DNA from: Reticulitermes speratus
Lineage: Eukaryota; Arthropoda; Insecta; Blattodea; Rhinotermitidae
NCBI GenBank assembly: GCA_021186555.1
Contig: JAJKFL010000004.1
Location: 12,766,779 to 12,830,778, forward strand
Length of the DNA stretch: 64,000 bases
Reading direction: 5' to 3'
The position numbers were made by a program, and so were the translations under genes. The first letter of the stretch is position 1. Each line of letters opens with the position of its first letter. The notes under the pieces were generated by a model. That model made no database searches, was not told the DNA's origin, and saw nothing but the letters and a program-made list of their open reading frames with translations. Shown in pieces: positions 34,893-47,403 of this stretch.

Positions 34893-35450
34893 AGGATGTA
34901 ACGGAATAGTTTTTACAATCTTTCATGCGTCATAAGGGGGTCAAAGGAGAGATATTTGAGGTACAGAACACTCGGTCCGAAACGACCTAAATCGGCGTCC
35001 TACTGCGGCTGGGAAATGGGCAACCATCGTATTGGGTTCCAGCAAGATAATACACCAGCCAATTTTACGCATTTTTTTCCAATGGCTCGACAGCCCCTTG
35101 GGGGCCTATGTCTCCTCATTATCGAGGCTTCACGATCACACACATTAGACACACCACACTCGGTAGGACTCCTCTGGACGAGTGACCAGCCCGTCGCAGA
35201 GACCTCTACCTGACAACACACAACACTCACAAGAGACAGACATCCATGCACTCGGCAGGATTCGAACACGCAATCCCAGCAAGCGAGCGGCCGTAGACTC
35301 ACGCCTTAGACCGCGCGGCCTCTGGAATCGGCCAATTTTACGCATGAAGCATTTCGTAGTCGCTGGATTGGGGGTGGGTGGGTGGGGGGGGCGCTTCGCA
35401 TGTCCACTGCGACCCTTCTTGCTTTGGGCTCACTTCAACAGTTATTTATG
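34893..35450 (+). pseudogene. Mariner-type transposase fragment split by a SINE
   Basis: The left part begins with tacaggatgtaacggaatag, a mariner-like terminus. At 35019-35072 the frame reads NHRIGFQQDNTPANFTH; QQDNTPA is the typical motif around the second catalytic aspartate of Tc1/mariner transposases. A family A SINE interrupts it at 35073-35330, and the sequence resumes at 35346 (gaagcatttcgtagtcgctg). The rest is degenerate (G-rich tract near 35370-35390). Non-functional. Confidence 0.75.
35073..35330 (-). mobile_element. SINE family A inserted in the transposase fragment
   Basis: Minus-strand copy with a 15-bp perfect duplication, gccaattttacgcat, at 35058-35072 and 35331-35345, an A-rich tail (the ttttttcc complement at its left edge) and the usual tRNA-Leu-like head at its right edge. 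Confidence 0.95.
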
Positions 35451-35460
35451 AGACCCCTGT

Positions 35461-35825
35461 AGAAAGAAAAGAGTGTCTGGTAGCTATAACACTGACAGCG
35501 TGTGGAACTATTCACAACACACCAGCAATATGTAGAGTGCGCGCCGGAACATGATGCGTCGCTGCAAAGCCTGCAGTGAAGACGGTGGCCGTCATCTCGG
35601 ACAGCTCTTGTAAATCCACTGAAAATAATACCACTAAAGAACGTAGAACTAACAAAGATTTAGAAAAAAAGGAACGAAAAATTTAAAAGACATTAAGGGC
35701 ACAGTACCGAGGCAGATTTCGGGATGGAGAATTTTTCGACTTAAATCAAATTTCCCCCAACCTCGTGACCCACCTACAACCCCTGAAAGTTTATAAAAAC
35801 TATTCAGTTATACCTTGTATTTTGT
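35461..35825. other. Interval without recognisable gene
   Basis: Unique AT-rich sequence. Confidence 0.45.
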
Positions 35826-35827
35826 CC

Positions 35828-36072
35828 ACAGGCGCAACAGCCCCTAGTGGGCCAGGGCCTCCTCATTATCGAGGCTTCACGATCACACTCGGACACACCA
35901 CGCTAGGGCTTCTCTGGACGAGTGATCAGCCCGACGCAGAGACCACTACCTGACAACACACAACACTCACAACAGACAGACATCCATGCCCTCGGTGGGA
36001 TTCGAACCCGAAATCCCAGTAAGCGAGCGGCCGCAGACCCACGCCTTAGACCGCGCGGCCACTGGGATCGGC
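35828..36072 (-). mobile_element. SINE family A, minus strand
   Basis: caacagcccctagtgggcca to ccgcgcggccactgggatcg, same organisation as the other copies. Possible diverged duplication gttataccttg (about 35808) and gttacacctg (about 36073). Confidence 0.9.
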
Positions 36073-36074
36073 GT

Positions 36075-36630
36075 TACACCTGCATAAACAATAAAATAGG
36101 GGAGGAAAATTACGAATAGCGTAACAACACTGGCAACGTCGGTTTATTTACCTAATTACGTTGATCCCCCTAACACTTCTGTAAAACTTGTATCGGTCAC
36201 AAAATGCATGACCTGATTGTTTCTACAAATCTTGTTCGGACATTTATTTACCCTGAAAAATATTTAGGAAGCTTCACTGTTACTCTCAACACAAATCCAT
36301 GTCGTTTTTCACGTAAAGCGCCCGTTATTGTCCGCTTTAACCCGAAATTTGAAATGTGTCAAGAATTTTAGCAACAACTTCCCAACTTAAAAATTCATAA
36401 AAATCCTTTATGCGGTTCTCGAGTTATTAGACGCCTACAGACAGACAGAAGTCAATGAAAGCCCTTTTCCACACTTTAGTTGCCAATACATCAAGAATCA
36501 CAAACGTTTAATATTCGCAGTCCTCGAAACTTCTACGTAGCAACAAACGCACAAACACAGCAATCTATATCATGACCCGGATATTTGGCTACAGACTGTT
36601 ATATACCTTTTACCTATAACTCAGGCCGTA
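36075..36630. other. Interval without recognisable gene
   Basis: Unique sequence; the part near 36340-36470 (aaaatcctttatgcggttct, then acagacagacagaa) resembles old element tails, as at 29715-29850, but I cannot define an element. Confidence 0.45.
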
Positions 36631-36635
36631 CATTA

Positions 36636-37365
36636 TACCTCTGCTGGCATTGGTAACCTTACAAGGCCAAACGTAGGCAGACAGACCTAGGCGTATACCT
36701 CTGCTGGCATTGGTAACCTTACAAGGCCAAACGTAGGCAGACGGGCCTAGGCGTATACCTCTGCTGGCATTGGTAACCTTACAAGGCCAAACGTAGGCAG
36801 ACAGCCTAGGCGTATACCTCTGCTGGCATTGGTAACCTTACAAGGCCAAACGTAGGCAGACAGACCTAGGCGTATACCTCTGCTGGCATTGGTAACCTTA
36901 CAAGGCCAAACGTAGGCAGACAGACCTAGGCGTATACCTCTGCTGGCATTGGTAACCTTACAAGGCCAAACGTAGGCAGACAGACCTAGGCGTATACCTC
37001 TGCTGGCATTGGTAACCTTACAAGGCCAAACGTAGGCAGACAGGCCTAGGCGTATACCTCTGCTGGCATTGGTAACCTTACAAGGCCAAACGTAGGCAGA
37101 CAGACCTAGGCGTATACCTCTGCTGGCATTGGTAACCTTACAAGGCCAAAAGTAGGCAGACAGGCCTAGGCGTATACCTCTGCTGGCATTGGTAACCTTA
37201 CAAGGCCAAACGTAGGCAGACAGACCTAGGCGTATACCTCTGCTGGCATTGGTAACCTTACAAGGCCAAACGTAGGCAGACAGACCTAGGCGTATACCTC
37301 TGACTGGCATTTGGTAACCTTACAAGGCCAAACGTAGGCAGACAGACCAAGGCGTATACCAGACA
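36636..37365. repeat. 60-bp minisatellite, 12 copies, highly uniform
   Basis: Unit gcgtatacctctgctggcat, tggtaaccttacaaggccaa, acgtaggcagacagacctag. Most copies differ only at one or two positions (agacctag or aggcctag, one aaagtagg). The 20-codon period gives a 187-codon minus frame (repeats of GIRLGLSAYVWPCKVTNASR), an expected by-product. Confidence 0.97.
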
Positions 37366-38185
37366 GCAGTGCTTTTGTAGTAGACCACAAGAGATTTTCT
37401 TCTTCAATTTTTAACCGACAAATTTTCCTCTGTGACGTCTAAAACCTTGGTAGCCATAATCACGCATCTCTCAATGCGTGAAGCGTGATGCGTCATTCCC
37501 AGATCACAGAGTAGTGTTATGGGTACTGTACCGTTTTGTTTGTTGACAACCACGAACGTGATTGCCACATGATCACGCATGCGATATTACTGATCAAATT
37601 AAAATGTGTAGATACATCTTGTATAAAATACAAAAGTTGTTTATGAACCCTATTTTAAGGTGATGTGTTACATATTTCATGATCTATATTTATTATTTTA
37701 TTTATTTGTTTCTTAATGAGATCCAAATGTCAAAAGTACTGCCACTTCAAACTTCTGTTTTTTATTTAGTAGAGAACCCTCCTCATTACAGTGCATAGGA
37801 CATTGCATCATACAGCACCACTACAAAACACTAGGCAGTATATATATTCATAACATTGCACATAATTATACGTTTCTAAGTAACTTCCAAATCGAACGGT
37901 ATATTGTCAAGTTGGTATGATGTTCCATCAAGTCGCAATGCTGACTGTGTGTTCTACTGTTTGTGCTTCTAATCCTAGTGTTAAGGTCTGATGTGCCCTC
38001 TTGTACTTTTTATGCAAGTCCGTAAATTTAAGGACTACAAAAACGTGTGTCCTCATGCTTACGGTATGTGCATCCACGCATACGTACATTAAAATATGTG
38101 CACTGTATATACATATGCACAAACCTGCAGTATACACCAACACACTGCCTATGCATACTTACAGTAATGACTTAGAAACAAGGTG
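37366..38185. other. Interval without recognisable gene
   Basis: Unique AT-rich sequence; (TTTA)n-like stretch near 37690-37710. No gene supported. Confidence 0.45.
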
Positions 38186-38199
38186 ACTTGCTAATAAGC

Positions 38200-38408
38200 A
38201 AACAATTCAATTGCGGATTGTGTTAATATAAAACAATTCAATTTCGACGTGTTAATATGAAACAATTCAATTTCGACGTGTTTAAATGTGAAATAATTCA
38301 ATTTCGACGTGTTAATATGAAACAATTCAATTGCGACGTGTTAATATGAAATAATTCAATTGTACGTGTTAATATGAAACAATTCAATTGCGACGTGTTA
38401 ATATGTAT
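38200..38408. repeat. About 29-bp AT-rich tandem repeat, 7 copies
   Basis: Unit aacaattcaatttcgacgtg plus ttaatatga, with variants (ttgcgacg, ttgtacg, taattcaa). Confidence 0.93.
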
Positions 38409-38409
38409 G

Positions 38410-39984
38410 ATCAACTAATAATTTTAAGCCATATTTAATCTGACACGCATTATGACAAACAGCATTATAAGCATAGGAGTAATTTCGGACATACCTTGTA
38501 ATGGATACAGTGTTAGGCCTATGTGTATCCTTCACCGTGTGTCCCTAGGGCAGAAGTCTGAGAAGAACTCGTACCGTGGTGAAACAAATAATTTTAAAAT
38601 TTAGTCAACTTAAGCAGCAAAGAAGCAAAATATATTGTTCAAAATTAAACATGCCATTAATAATATCTCCTACCTTTACTAACAAAACTGAAATGCATTA
38701 TATTGACTTAATTTTATACTTAACTTCACTGATCACTCTCTCTGCTGACGTACGCTGTGCGTTACCATTCAGGGACAGCAAACCTGTCAGAGCCATTATG
38801 GCCCATGACCAAAAATGCCTTTAATTTCCTTAAATTGAAAAGCTCATTTGCCACTGAGCACGGCCACATTCAATAACCAGAACAAGACCAATGAAAGAAC
38901 CGCATACAATTAAACGGCGGACCTCATGCGACCCACGGACCGCGTATTCCAGACCACTGCACTGGCGACTGAGTGGGGTGGGACACGGCCAAATGTTCAG
39001 TCAAAATAGCACTATATATGATGCGTTTCATTGTCCTTAGCACAGCAGCGTGCCTCAACATTGCCATACAAAGATGACAGTGAACGCTCCGAGGTAGGTC
39101 ATTCCCTACGTGCAATACTTTTCTCTTGAAACGCCAGGAAAGTATATCTTTTAAAGCACATTGTGTGGCATAGCGCGACCAAATCCCATTACTATAAACA
39201 TCTCAGGCTGGTGATAAAAAAAGACAACCAACAAGAATTGCGTGGCTAAGAGGTGGTGGAAAAGGTTAAACTCTAGAAAAAGATTCGCAGATTTTTTTCA
39301 CACCCTGGTCGACTCCCTCTTTTGGTTCAGGGAGCAAATGGCTGACTATCATGCCACCTGTCGGCCAACACTTGAAACATGGCGTGTGCCTCTTATCAAA
39401 TGACCAAGTCGGCGCAATATCTTCCACACTGACAGCATCCTGACCGACTATAATGTTTGGAAAACTAAGCGAACTTAGCGCGGAGAGATATTTGAGGTTC
39501 TCGCGGCGGTGACTGGGATATGACGCACTGTGGTCAGTTCAAAGTATACTGACGTTTCAGGTGAACGTACAGCATGTTACTGTGAAACGTCGGTACATTT
39601 CTGTTACAGCATATGATGCGGAATCCCCGAAGAAAATTATGTTCTTCACAGTGTGTGTCACGCATGTCAATGTTCATTTGCAGCTCGTGTCGTGACTACG
39701 TGACTATGCTATGAGCGTTTCGTCACAACCTGTGAGCGCCTACAGGTCTGTCGAATTGTATGGTCTGTACCGACTATAGACGTCCAGACCTCGATGCAAT
39801 TTATAACCATGAATCACATCTAAAATTTAATGGTGAACTACAATTCTCTTCCAAATGGTAAAGTGTACATACAGTGGAAATGTACCAGTGTTTGTCTGTC
39901 ATCATACTGGAGCACTGACTGACGAACTAACTAGACACATGGAGACGAGTCGTTCTTCAGAAGCTAATATTTCTCAGACAGTTA
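38410..39984. other. Interval without recognisable gene; decayed motif near 39548-39595
   Basis: Unique sequence. At 39548-39595 an inverted pair, actgacgtttca and tgaaacgtcggtac, resembles the GAAACGUC half of the hammerhead family without the CUGANGA half. Confidence 0.45.
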
Positions 39985-40478
39985 AACATTTCGCGCAGAC
40001 AACTCAAAAGGTTCATCCCCGTATTCACAACAGCCCGCCACCGGTCCCTATCCTGAGCCACGCCATTACAGTCTACACATATGATCCTTTATATTCAACG
40101 TTCCTTTTAATAATACACTCCCATCTATGCCTAGGTCTTCAAAGTTTTCCCTTTCCTTCCAATTTCCCAATCAAATTTCTATATGAGTGTCTCTTCTTCT
40201 CCATCCGTGCCATATGCCCCACCCATCTCATCCTTCATAATTTTATCACCCAAATAACATTTGTAATGAGTACAAATCACGCAGTTCAGCACTGTACAGT
40301 CTTCTCCACTCCCCTGTTACCTCCTCCCTCTTAGACCCAAACATCTTCCTCAGCACCCTATTCTGGAACACCCTCAGCCAATGTTCCACCCTTCACGTGA
40401 GACCAATTTTCACACCCATACAAAACAACAGGCAAAATTATACTTCCGCATATTTTAACCTTCATATATTTAGATGGC
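39985..40478 (-). mobile_element. LINE 3' fragment, minus strand
   Basis: On the minus strand, frames with many interruptions give HWLRVFQNRVLRKMFGSKRE, EVTGEWRRLYSAELRDLYS and, further on, the VAQDRDRWRAVV-type end. These are the reverse-transcriptase C-terminal hallmarks of insect LINEs (eehRLRVFeNkVLRKiFG...vTGeWRkLhnaEL). Degenerate. Confidence 0.82.
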
Positions 40479-40479
40479 A

Positions 40480-41610
40480 AAGGAGAATACAAACGAAACT
40501 GTAGCGCATACGCTAGTGGTCTATCCGCAGGACATTCAACTACATTCTGACGTCACGACTTCACCAGCTGCACCATGCGAACTACAGAAGTCCCGAAGCG
40601 GCACACACAGTAAGCGTAATGAAGACCCAATGCGATTCGATTATTCGTTGATGTGCTAACCGAACAGTCTGATGGCCGACTACAAAGACAACGCACGCAC
40701 AAGTAGATAGCAAACCGGCAGAACGGAAACACAAGCAAAACACAACACAAGGTGGGATGATGATGATAATGATAATGGCGTCAACTGAACGCAGTCTATG
40801 TAGTAACATTAGTACTATCCACAACGGTATTACCACAAATAAACAGTTTAAAACTGCTAAATCTCCGCCCTGCTGTACACATTCTAATGCAGAACGCAGT
40901 AACACTTAACACATGTGTTACCGTTCAGTTTGGTAGCGTGGCTAGCTCGGTGTCTTTGTCATGAGGTCTTATCATCATTGCGATTATTGCGTGGAGGTAA
41001 CTCAGCGCCAGCACTCACTTCACCAGTTGTTCAAGTAAACAAGTGATCACTATTTATATATATCTATTGGTATATTTGTAACGTTGCACTCTAATACAAA
41101 TTCTTGCTTTCAACTTTATGATCGAGTACGGCACCTGAACACACTCTTAACCGTCTTGTACCTCCTCGTCTACCAGCCACCTAAAACTCCCGCGTCAACG
41201 GTCTACGCAACCGTATCTCCCCCACTCATGCAATACCTATCTCTACATTGGCTGAAATACCTTTCAAATCTTTAAGTCTGATTGGCTACTACAAACGGCG
41301 CGCTAGAACGCTGTAACCGCTACAAGTCCCAACTGTTTCTGAAGCGACAGTTGCCACTGCCTCTACTAAAGTTACATTTCTCCCTTATTTCTCAAGCCGG
41401 ATGTTGTATTCATCAAACCCCAATTTGTATGCCGAAAATAAATAGTTACATCACGTAATCGACATGTTCAGGGTTCGAACCCGAACTGTCGGTTACACAT
41501 GTTGTATAGTCAGAAAGTTGGCAGAACTGTGAGTAACAAGTGCTTGGGCAGTGAGACAGACAGTACTGTCTTCAGAACAGCTGAACTGCTGCGAATTGGG
41601 AATAATTGCA
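40480..41610. other. Interval without recognisable gene
   Basis: Unique sequence, with a (TGA)n-like stretch near 40757-40775. A B-box-like tcagggttcgaacccgaact at 41469-41488 has no matching A box at the right distance, so I do not call a tRNA. Confidence 0.5.
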
Positions 41611-41611
41611 A

Positions 41612-41826
41612 TTTTTCATTGACATAATCCTTCCGGTCGCACTATGGCCCTGGGGTCGACTCAGCCTCTAACAGAAATGAGTACCAGGAACATTTCCTGG
41701 GGGATAAAGGCTGCCGGTGTGTAGGGCTGACCTTACCACCTTCACGAGCCGATTGTCTAGAAATTCTGGGAACCTCAACCACCTGGAACCCTAAGGGCCT
41801 GTCCAGGCCTGTAATGGGATTGCTTT
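41612..41826 (+). mobile_element. SINE family C, 5' truncated
   Basis: ttttcattgacataatcctt, ggtcgcactatggccctggg, aacagaaatgagtaccagga and ggcctgtccaggcctgtaat match 14750-14960; the tRNA head is missing. Confidence 0.9.
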
Positions 41827-41829
41827 AAA

Positions 41830-42310
41830 AAATAATTATAACCATAATGTACTTTCATGTCGCAAAGTAACACTGCTCCGTGTTCATTGCTGCATGGTTC
41901 GAGTTTATTTTCATTTTGACCTCTCAATGCAAAACGAGTATTTGTAACACAGCAAATATAGCTTGTAAAAACGAGACTTCGTCTTTCGACATGTACATCA
42001 CATGACTGCGGTTCATAGTGCTCGCTTTGTCGCTGATAATATCTGGTGGTTTTTGGTGCTTCAGTTCGTGTCAGTCGCTGAAGGCCATATCGGCTTCACA
42101 GAACAAATTGCGTGCTGTACTAACAGTTCTGCACAGTCTGCACGCTGAGAAGTGCAGGTACACCCTGGACAAGACACTTCCGTCAGCCGCAGTTTCCACA
42201 GGGCTTAACTGAACAAACAGAGCAATGTCATTAACAACACTACAGGTGTACCGCTACGCCTAAGCACCACACACAACTACCTCTTTATTGAGATTCATAT
42301 TCTTCCGCGA
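41830..42310. other. Interval without recognisable gene
   Basis: Unique sequence; nothing recognised. Confidence 0.45.
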
Positions 42311-42311
42311 A

Positions 42312-42470
42312 TGGTAAAGGTAAAGTTCTCCCTAGAACGGACCATGAAGGCCCAGAGGGGGAGTAGAGGTATAGCTCTACTCTTTCTATAAACCTGGCAC
42401 TAGATGTGGTGGGTGGTCAACTCCACGCCCCGCGCCGCTTTACCCCCAGGAAAGGGACCCCAAAAATTAT
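42312..42470 (-). mobile_element. SINE family B, truncated, minus strand
   Basis: ggtaaagttctccctagaac, gagggggagtagaggtatag and ccgcgccgctttacccccag are the inverse of the 3' half of family B. The tRNA head is absent (5' truncation at about 42470). Confidence 0.88.
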
Positions 42471-42498
42471 TTTGTTTATGTTGATTAAATTCTTCTGG

Positions 42499-42643
42499 GT
42501 TGTTGTTACACGGCGTCATTTTTTAGTGTATGACCAACGTTTCGGGATCACTTGTTTGTCCCATCTTCAGGGTCTTAGGAAAAAAGGATGCCAGTGATCC
42601 CAAAACGTTGGTCATACACCAAAAATTGACGCCGTGTAACAAC
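42499..42643. repeat. Inverted repeat containing a hammerhead motif
   Basis: The left arm (tgttgttacacggcgtcatt, then gtatgaccaacgtttcggga) is the inverse of the right arm (cccaaaacgttggtcataca, then tgacgccgtgtaacaacccc). Arms are about 50 bp with few mismatches. The left half keeps the full ribozyme core (next entry); the right half keeps only its 3' part. Confidence 0.9.
42531..42576 (-). ncRNA. Hammerhead ribozyme motif
   Basis: Minus strand: helix I strand GACC, CUGAAGA (42570-42564), helix II GGGA/UCCC with a loop of about 11 bases, GAAAC (42543-42539), GUU (42538-42536), returning GGUC. The core is complete; the ACGU at helix III has no loop and is self-complementary, which would favour a two-molecule ribozyme. 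Confidence 0.7.
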
Positions 42644-42895
42644 CCCCAACATTTTAAGCAACATTACGACCACGGCGGAAGCCTTCAATTACATATTCTT
42701 TCGTCCAATTTAACAAAAAAAATCACAGCAAGAACTGAAACAGACAAATAACAAACTTATGCTGTTTACAGTATTCAAACTTTCAAGATATTACAATATT
42801 TCTTGACTGTAAGTCTGTGATAAATAAGGCAAGATAAAAATTTAAAATAAAATGGGTGAACAGTAGGCAGTCCTGTTTTATATGCTTCTAAAATA

Positions 42896-45622
42896 GGTAC
42901 TGTTGCTACGTTATCTAGATGCAGTCTTGCTATGTTATCTAGATGCAGTCTTGCTATGTTATCTAGATGCAGTCTTGCTACGTTATCTAGATGCAGTCTT
43001 GCTATGTCATCTAGATGCAGTCTTGCTATGTTATCTAGATGCAGTCTTGCTATGTTATCTAGATGCAGTCTTGCTATGTCATCTAGATGCAGTCTTGCTA
43101 CGTTATCTAGATGCAGTCTTGCTATGTTATCTAGATGCAGTCTTGCTACGTTATCTAGATGCAGTCTTGCTACGTTATCTAGATGCAGTCTTGCTATGTT
43201 ATCTAGATGCAGTCTTGCTACGTTATCTAGATGCAGTCTTGCTACGTTATCTAGATGCAGTCTTGCTATGTCATCTAGATGCAGTCTTGCTATGTTATCT
43301 AGATGCAGTCTTGCTATGTTATCTAGATGCAGTCTTGCTATGTCATCTAGATGCAGTCTTGCTACGTTATCTAGATGCAGTCTTGCTATGTCATCTAGAT
43401 GCAGTCTTGCTATGTTATCTAGATGCAGTCTTGCTATGTTATCTAGATGCAGTCTTGCTACGTTATCTAGATGCAGTCTTGCTACGTTATCTAGATGCAG
43501 TCTTGCTATGTCATCTAGATGCAGTCTTGCTATGTTATCTAGATGCAGTCTTGCTATGTTATCTAGATGCAGTCTTGCTACGTTATCTAGATGCAGTCTT
43601 GCTACGTTATCTAGATGCAGTCTTGCTATGTCATCTAGATGCAGTCTTGCTATTTTATCTAGATGCAGTCTTGCTACGTTATCTAGATGCAGTCTTGCTA
43701 TGTCATCTAGATGCAGTCTTGCTATGTTATCTAGATGCAGTCTTGTTACGTTATCTAGATGCAGTCTTGCTATGTCATCTAGATGCAGTCTTGCTATGTC
43801 ATCTAGATGCAGTCATGCTATGTTATCTAGATGCAGTCTTGCTACGTTATCTAGATGCAGTCTTGCTATGTTATCTAGATGCAGTCTTGCTACGTTATCT
43901 AGATGCAGTCTTGCTACATTATCTAGATGCAGTCTTGCTATGTCATCTAGATGCAGTCTTGCTACGTTATCTAGATGCAGTCTTGCTATGTAATCTAGAT
44001 GCAGTCTTGCTATGACATCTAGATGCAGTCTTGCTACGTTATCTAGACGCAGTGGTGCTATGCTATCTAGACGCAGAGTTCCTACGTTATCTAGATGCAG
44101 TTTTGCTACGTTATCTAGATACTGTGTTCCTGTGTTATCTAGATACTGTGTTCTTGTGTTATCTAGATACTGTGTTCCTGTGTTATCTAGATACTGTGTT
44201 CCTGTGTTATCTAGAGGTACTGTTGCTACGTTATCTAGATGCAGTCTTGCTATGTTACCTAGACGCAGTGTTGCTATGCTATCTAGACGCAGAGTTCCTA
44301 CGTTATCTAGATGTAGTGTTGCTACGTTATCTAGATACTGTGTTCCTGTGTTATCTAGATACTGTGTTCTCGTGTTATCTAGATACTGTGTTCCTGTGTT
44401 ATCTAGATACTGTGTTCCTGTGTTATCTAGAGGTACTGTTGCTACGTTATCTAGATGCAGTTTTGCTACGTTATCTAGATACTGTGTTCCTGTGTTATCT
44501 AGATACTGTGTTCTTGTGATATTTAGATACAGTGTTCCTGTGTTATCTAGATACTGTGTTCCTGTGTTATCTAGAGGTACTGTTGCTACGTTATCTAGAT
44601 GCAGTCTTGCTATGTTACCTAGACGCAGTGTTGCTATGCTATCTAGACGCAGAGTTCCTACGTTATCTAGATGTAGTGTTGCTACGTTATCTAGATACTG
44701 TGTACCTGTGTTATCTAGATACTGTGTTCTTGTGTTATCTAGATACTGTGTTCCTGTGTTATCTAGATACTGTGTTCCTGTGTTATCTAGAGGTACTGTT
44801 GCTACGTTATCTAGATGCAGTCTTGCTATGTTACCTAGACGCAGTGTTGCTGTGCTATCTAGACGCAGAGTTCCTACGTTATCTAGATGCAGTCTTGCTA
44901 TGTTATCTAGATGCAGTCTTGCTATGTCTTCTAGACGCAGAGTTCCTACGTTATCTAGATGCAGTCTTCCTACGTTATCTAGATGCAGTCTTGCTACGTT
45001 ATCTAGATGCAGTCTTGCTATGTCTTCTAGACGCAGAGTTCCTACGTTATCTAGATGCAGTCTTCCTACGTTATCTAGATGCAGTCTTGCTACGTTATCT
45101 AGATGCAGTCTTGCTATGTCTTCTAGATGCAGTCTTGCTACGTTATCTAGATGCAGTGTTGCTATGCTATCTAGACGCAGAGTTCCTACGTTATCTAGAT
45201 GCAGTGTTGCTACGTTATCTAGATACTGTGTTCCTGTGTTATCTAGATACTGTGTTCCTGTGTTATCTAGAGGTACTGTTGCTACGTTATCTAGATGCAG
45301 TCTTGCTATGTTATCTAGACGCAGAGTTCCTACGTTATCTAGATGCAGTCTTGCTATGTTATCTAGATGCAGTCTTGCTACGTTATCTAGATGCAGTGTT
45401 GCTATGCTATGTAGAAGCAGAGTTCCTACGTTATCTAGATGCAGTCTTGCTATGTTATCTAGATGCAGTCTTGCTACGTTATCTAGATGCAGTCTTGCTA
45501 TGTCATCTAGATGCAGTCTTGCTATGCTATCTAGATGCAGTCTTGCTACGTTATCTAGATGCAGTCTTGCTATGTCATCTAGATGCAGTCTTGCTATGTT
45601 ATCTAGATGCAGTCTTGCTACT
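42896..45622. repeat. 24-bp minisatellite, block 1, about 113 copies
   Basis: Unit cttgctatgttatctagatg plus cagt, period 24; almost every unit contains an XbaI-type tctaga. Up to about 44020 the units alternate atgtt, acgtt and atgtc variants. From 44030 a higher-order unit of 9 monomers (216 bp) with gtactgttgc, acgcagagttcc and atactgtgttcc variants repeats several times. Two plus frames are open throughout (repeats of LAMLSRCS and LRYLDAVL, up to 544 codons), simply because the 8-codon unit has no stop. Confidence 0.97.
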
Positions 45623-47403
45623 GTAAGAAAGGGGTTTCTTACTTAGAGAGAGAGAGCACATAGAGTGTTCTCGAAGAAACCCTTTCTACTGGTGTCGTGA
45701 CCTGAGCGTGCTTCAAACTTCAGGGATTTGGTGACCAACTGTCATCTTTCGGTAGCATAACAACTGGTTAGTGTACACGGACACCAACCCGGATGTAGCG
45801 CCCGGGCAGTCCATACTCCCAGGACGTCTACACGTTGTGAGCCCCACAGTACACTGCTGCGTCTGGCTTCACCCACTCTCTTATACTCTATAATAGCGCT
45901 GCCACCAGAAAGTTTCTGTATTTTAAAGCAGATTACTTACAACTGCTTCAACCTTCATAAAGTGGGGCGTCTAGCTCAGTCGATCCCGGCTGAGTCACCC
46001 CCACAGGCGTGCCTAGCCCAGCTAGCACCACCTAATTACTTGGTATAACCATACCAACGGTCAACTAATCCTCTGACCTTAACTAATACTTCTACCGGTT
46101 ATCACTTGGGATCTTCCTATCTCTTAAGGAACTAATTACACTTGGGATGTGATTATACTTGGAATGTACTTCTTCATCACCATTATTAAAACCATTAAAC
46201 CACTCTCAATTATAACCAAAGTAAATAATAAAATTTATTTAACTCAACTAAGTCCTAATTAACATACATCACAATAAAATTTAAATCCCTTTAATAATAT
46301 CTCAATAATCAACATTCGAAATTAATCAACCTTCCAGTTTCCCCATACTCAACCTTCTACTGAATAATATATTACCCGTTCAGTTTGGCCCACTCACACT
46401 TGCGACAACTTTACACAATTTTCCTAACTAAATAATTGTGTTTGTTAATACTTCATAATAAAATTCATCAATTTCAAAATTTCATTCCAGGTACCAACTC
46501 TCAAATTAAAACATATAAACAATCCAAAAAACTTATTCTTTTGCCAACCTACCTTGTGTTACAAAATAATCCATGTTCCCTCTGCATACATCAACATCAA
46601 TTGCGCGTTCATACTTCCAAATGCTGGCACATATTATATTGGTGCATAAGTATAGCATTTTCACTGCCATCTTATTACGTAACCACAAGATAAGGTGTTG
46701 CTCTGCCATTTCACATTATCATAACTCACTTTCTGTAGTTAAAATCTGCATATTTACTATCAACATTTTTACCAAATACCCAGTGTTGGAGTTTAAATCA
46801 CTTCATAATTTCTACATAATTTCAACTAGTTTAATTTAAAATCACGCCGCCAAACTGCTTCAAACACCAACCAAACCGTCGAGCCAAAAGACCCCAAAAC
46901 ATTGTTCTCACCTATATTTAATAACTTCCATACCACATCCTGTTGCATCAGCAACATGGCTACCTCACTTCATCTCCTACCTTCTCATCCAATCAAATTA
47001 ATCCATTTATGTCTAGTCCCTGCATTAACTAACCAAAGAAAACATCATTACCTAATAAGGAATATGCTGATACTGTGGTTCCCATGTCCTCCAGCATACA
47101 AGTGTAAGCTGCTGAGGTTACCATTCTCACAAAGTCAAGTGTGTGTGGACTAACTGTTACAAGTTAACTTCAACTCTATACCTCTAAATATATTAAATTT
47201 TCCACACAGTATTCTAACTGTACTCACAAATAATCTGTTTAAAAAAATTCATCTATGCTAACAGCATTCCTAAAACCAAAATTGCGTCAACTCTCATACC
47301 TGCATAAATTCACTTCAATCTCATTCACTCACTTTCATTACCAAAGTCCCAAATTCTAAATGGTTCTATCTGCATAATCGTACTAGAATAGTAACTAATT
47401 AAC
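45618..47403. other. Unique segment splitting the 24-bp array
   Basis: It starts with an imperfect hairpin (gtaagaaaggggtttctt at 45620 against aagaaaccctttctac near 45674), with a GA-rich loop. From about 46130 to 47400 it is AT-rich and markedly poor in G on the plus strand. No coding domain seen. It may be an insertion into a once continuous array, but I found no convincing target duplication; the array phase does continue across it (gctac on the left, cctacgttatctag on the right). Confidence 0.55.

Noticed and set aside
41455..41495. tRNA gene or SINE head around ggttcgaaccc
   Set aside because: Only a B-box-like palindrome; no A box or cloverleaf at the right distance.
42903..45646. Plus-strand frames of 353-544 codons as leucine/serine-rich proteins
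   Set aside because: The 24-bp unit is an 8-codon cycle without stops in two frames; low-complexity product, no domain.
45618..47403. LTR retrotransposon inserted in the 24-bp array
   Set aside because: No long direct repeats, primer-binding site, or gag/pol-like frame; the only duplicated bases at the edges are explained by the array itself.
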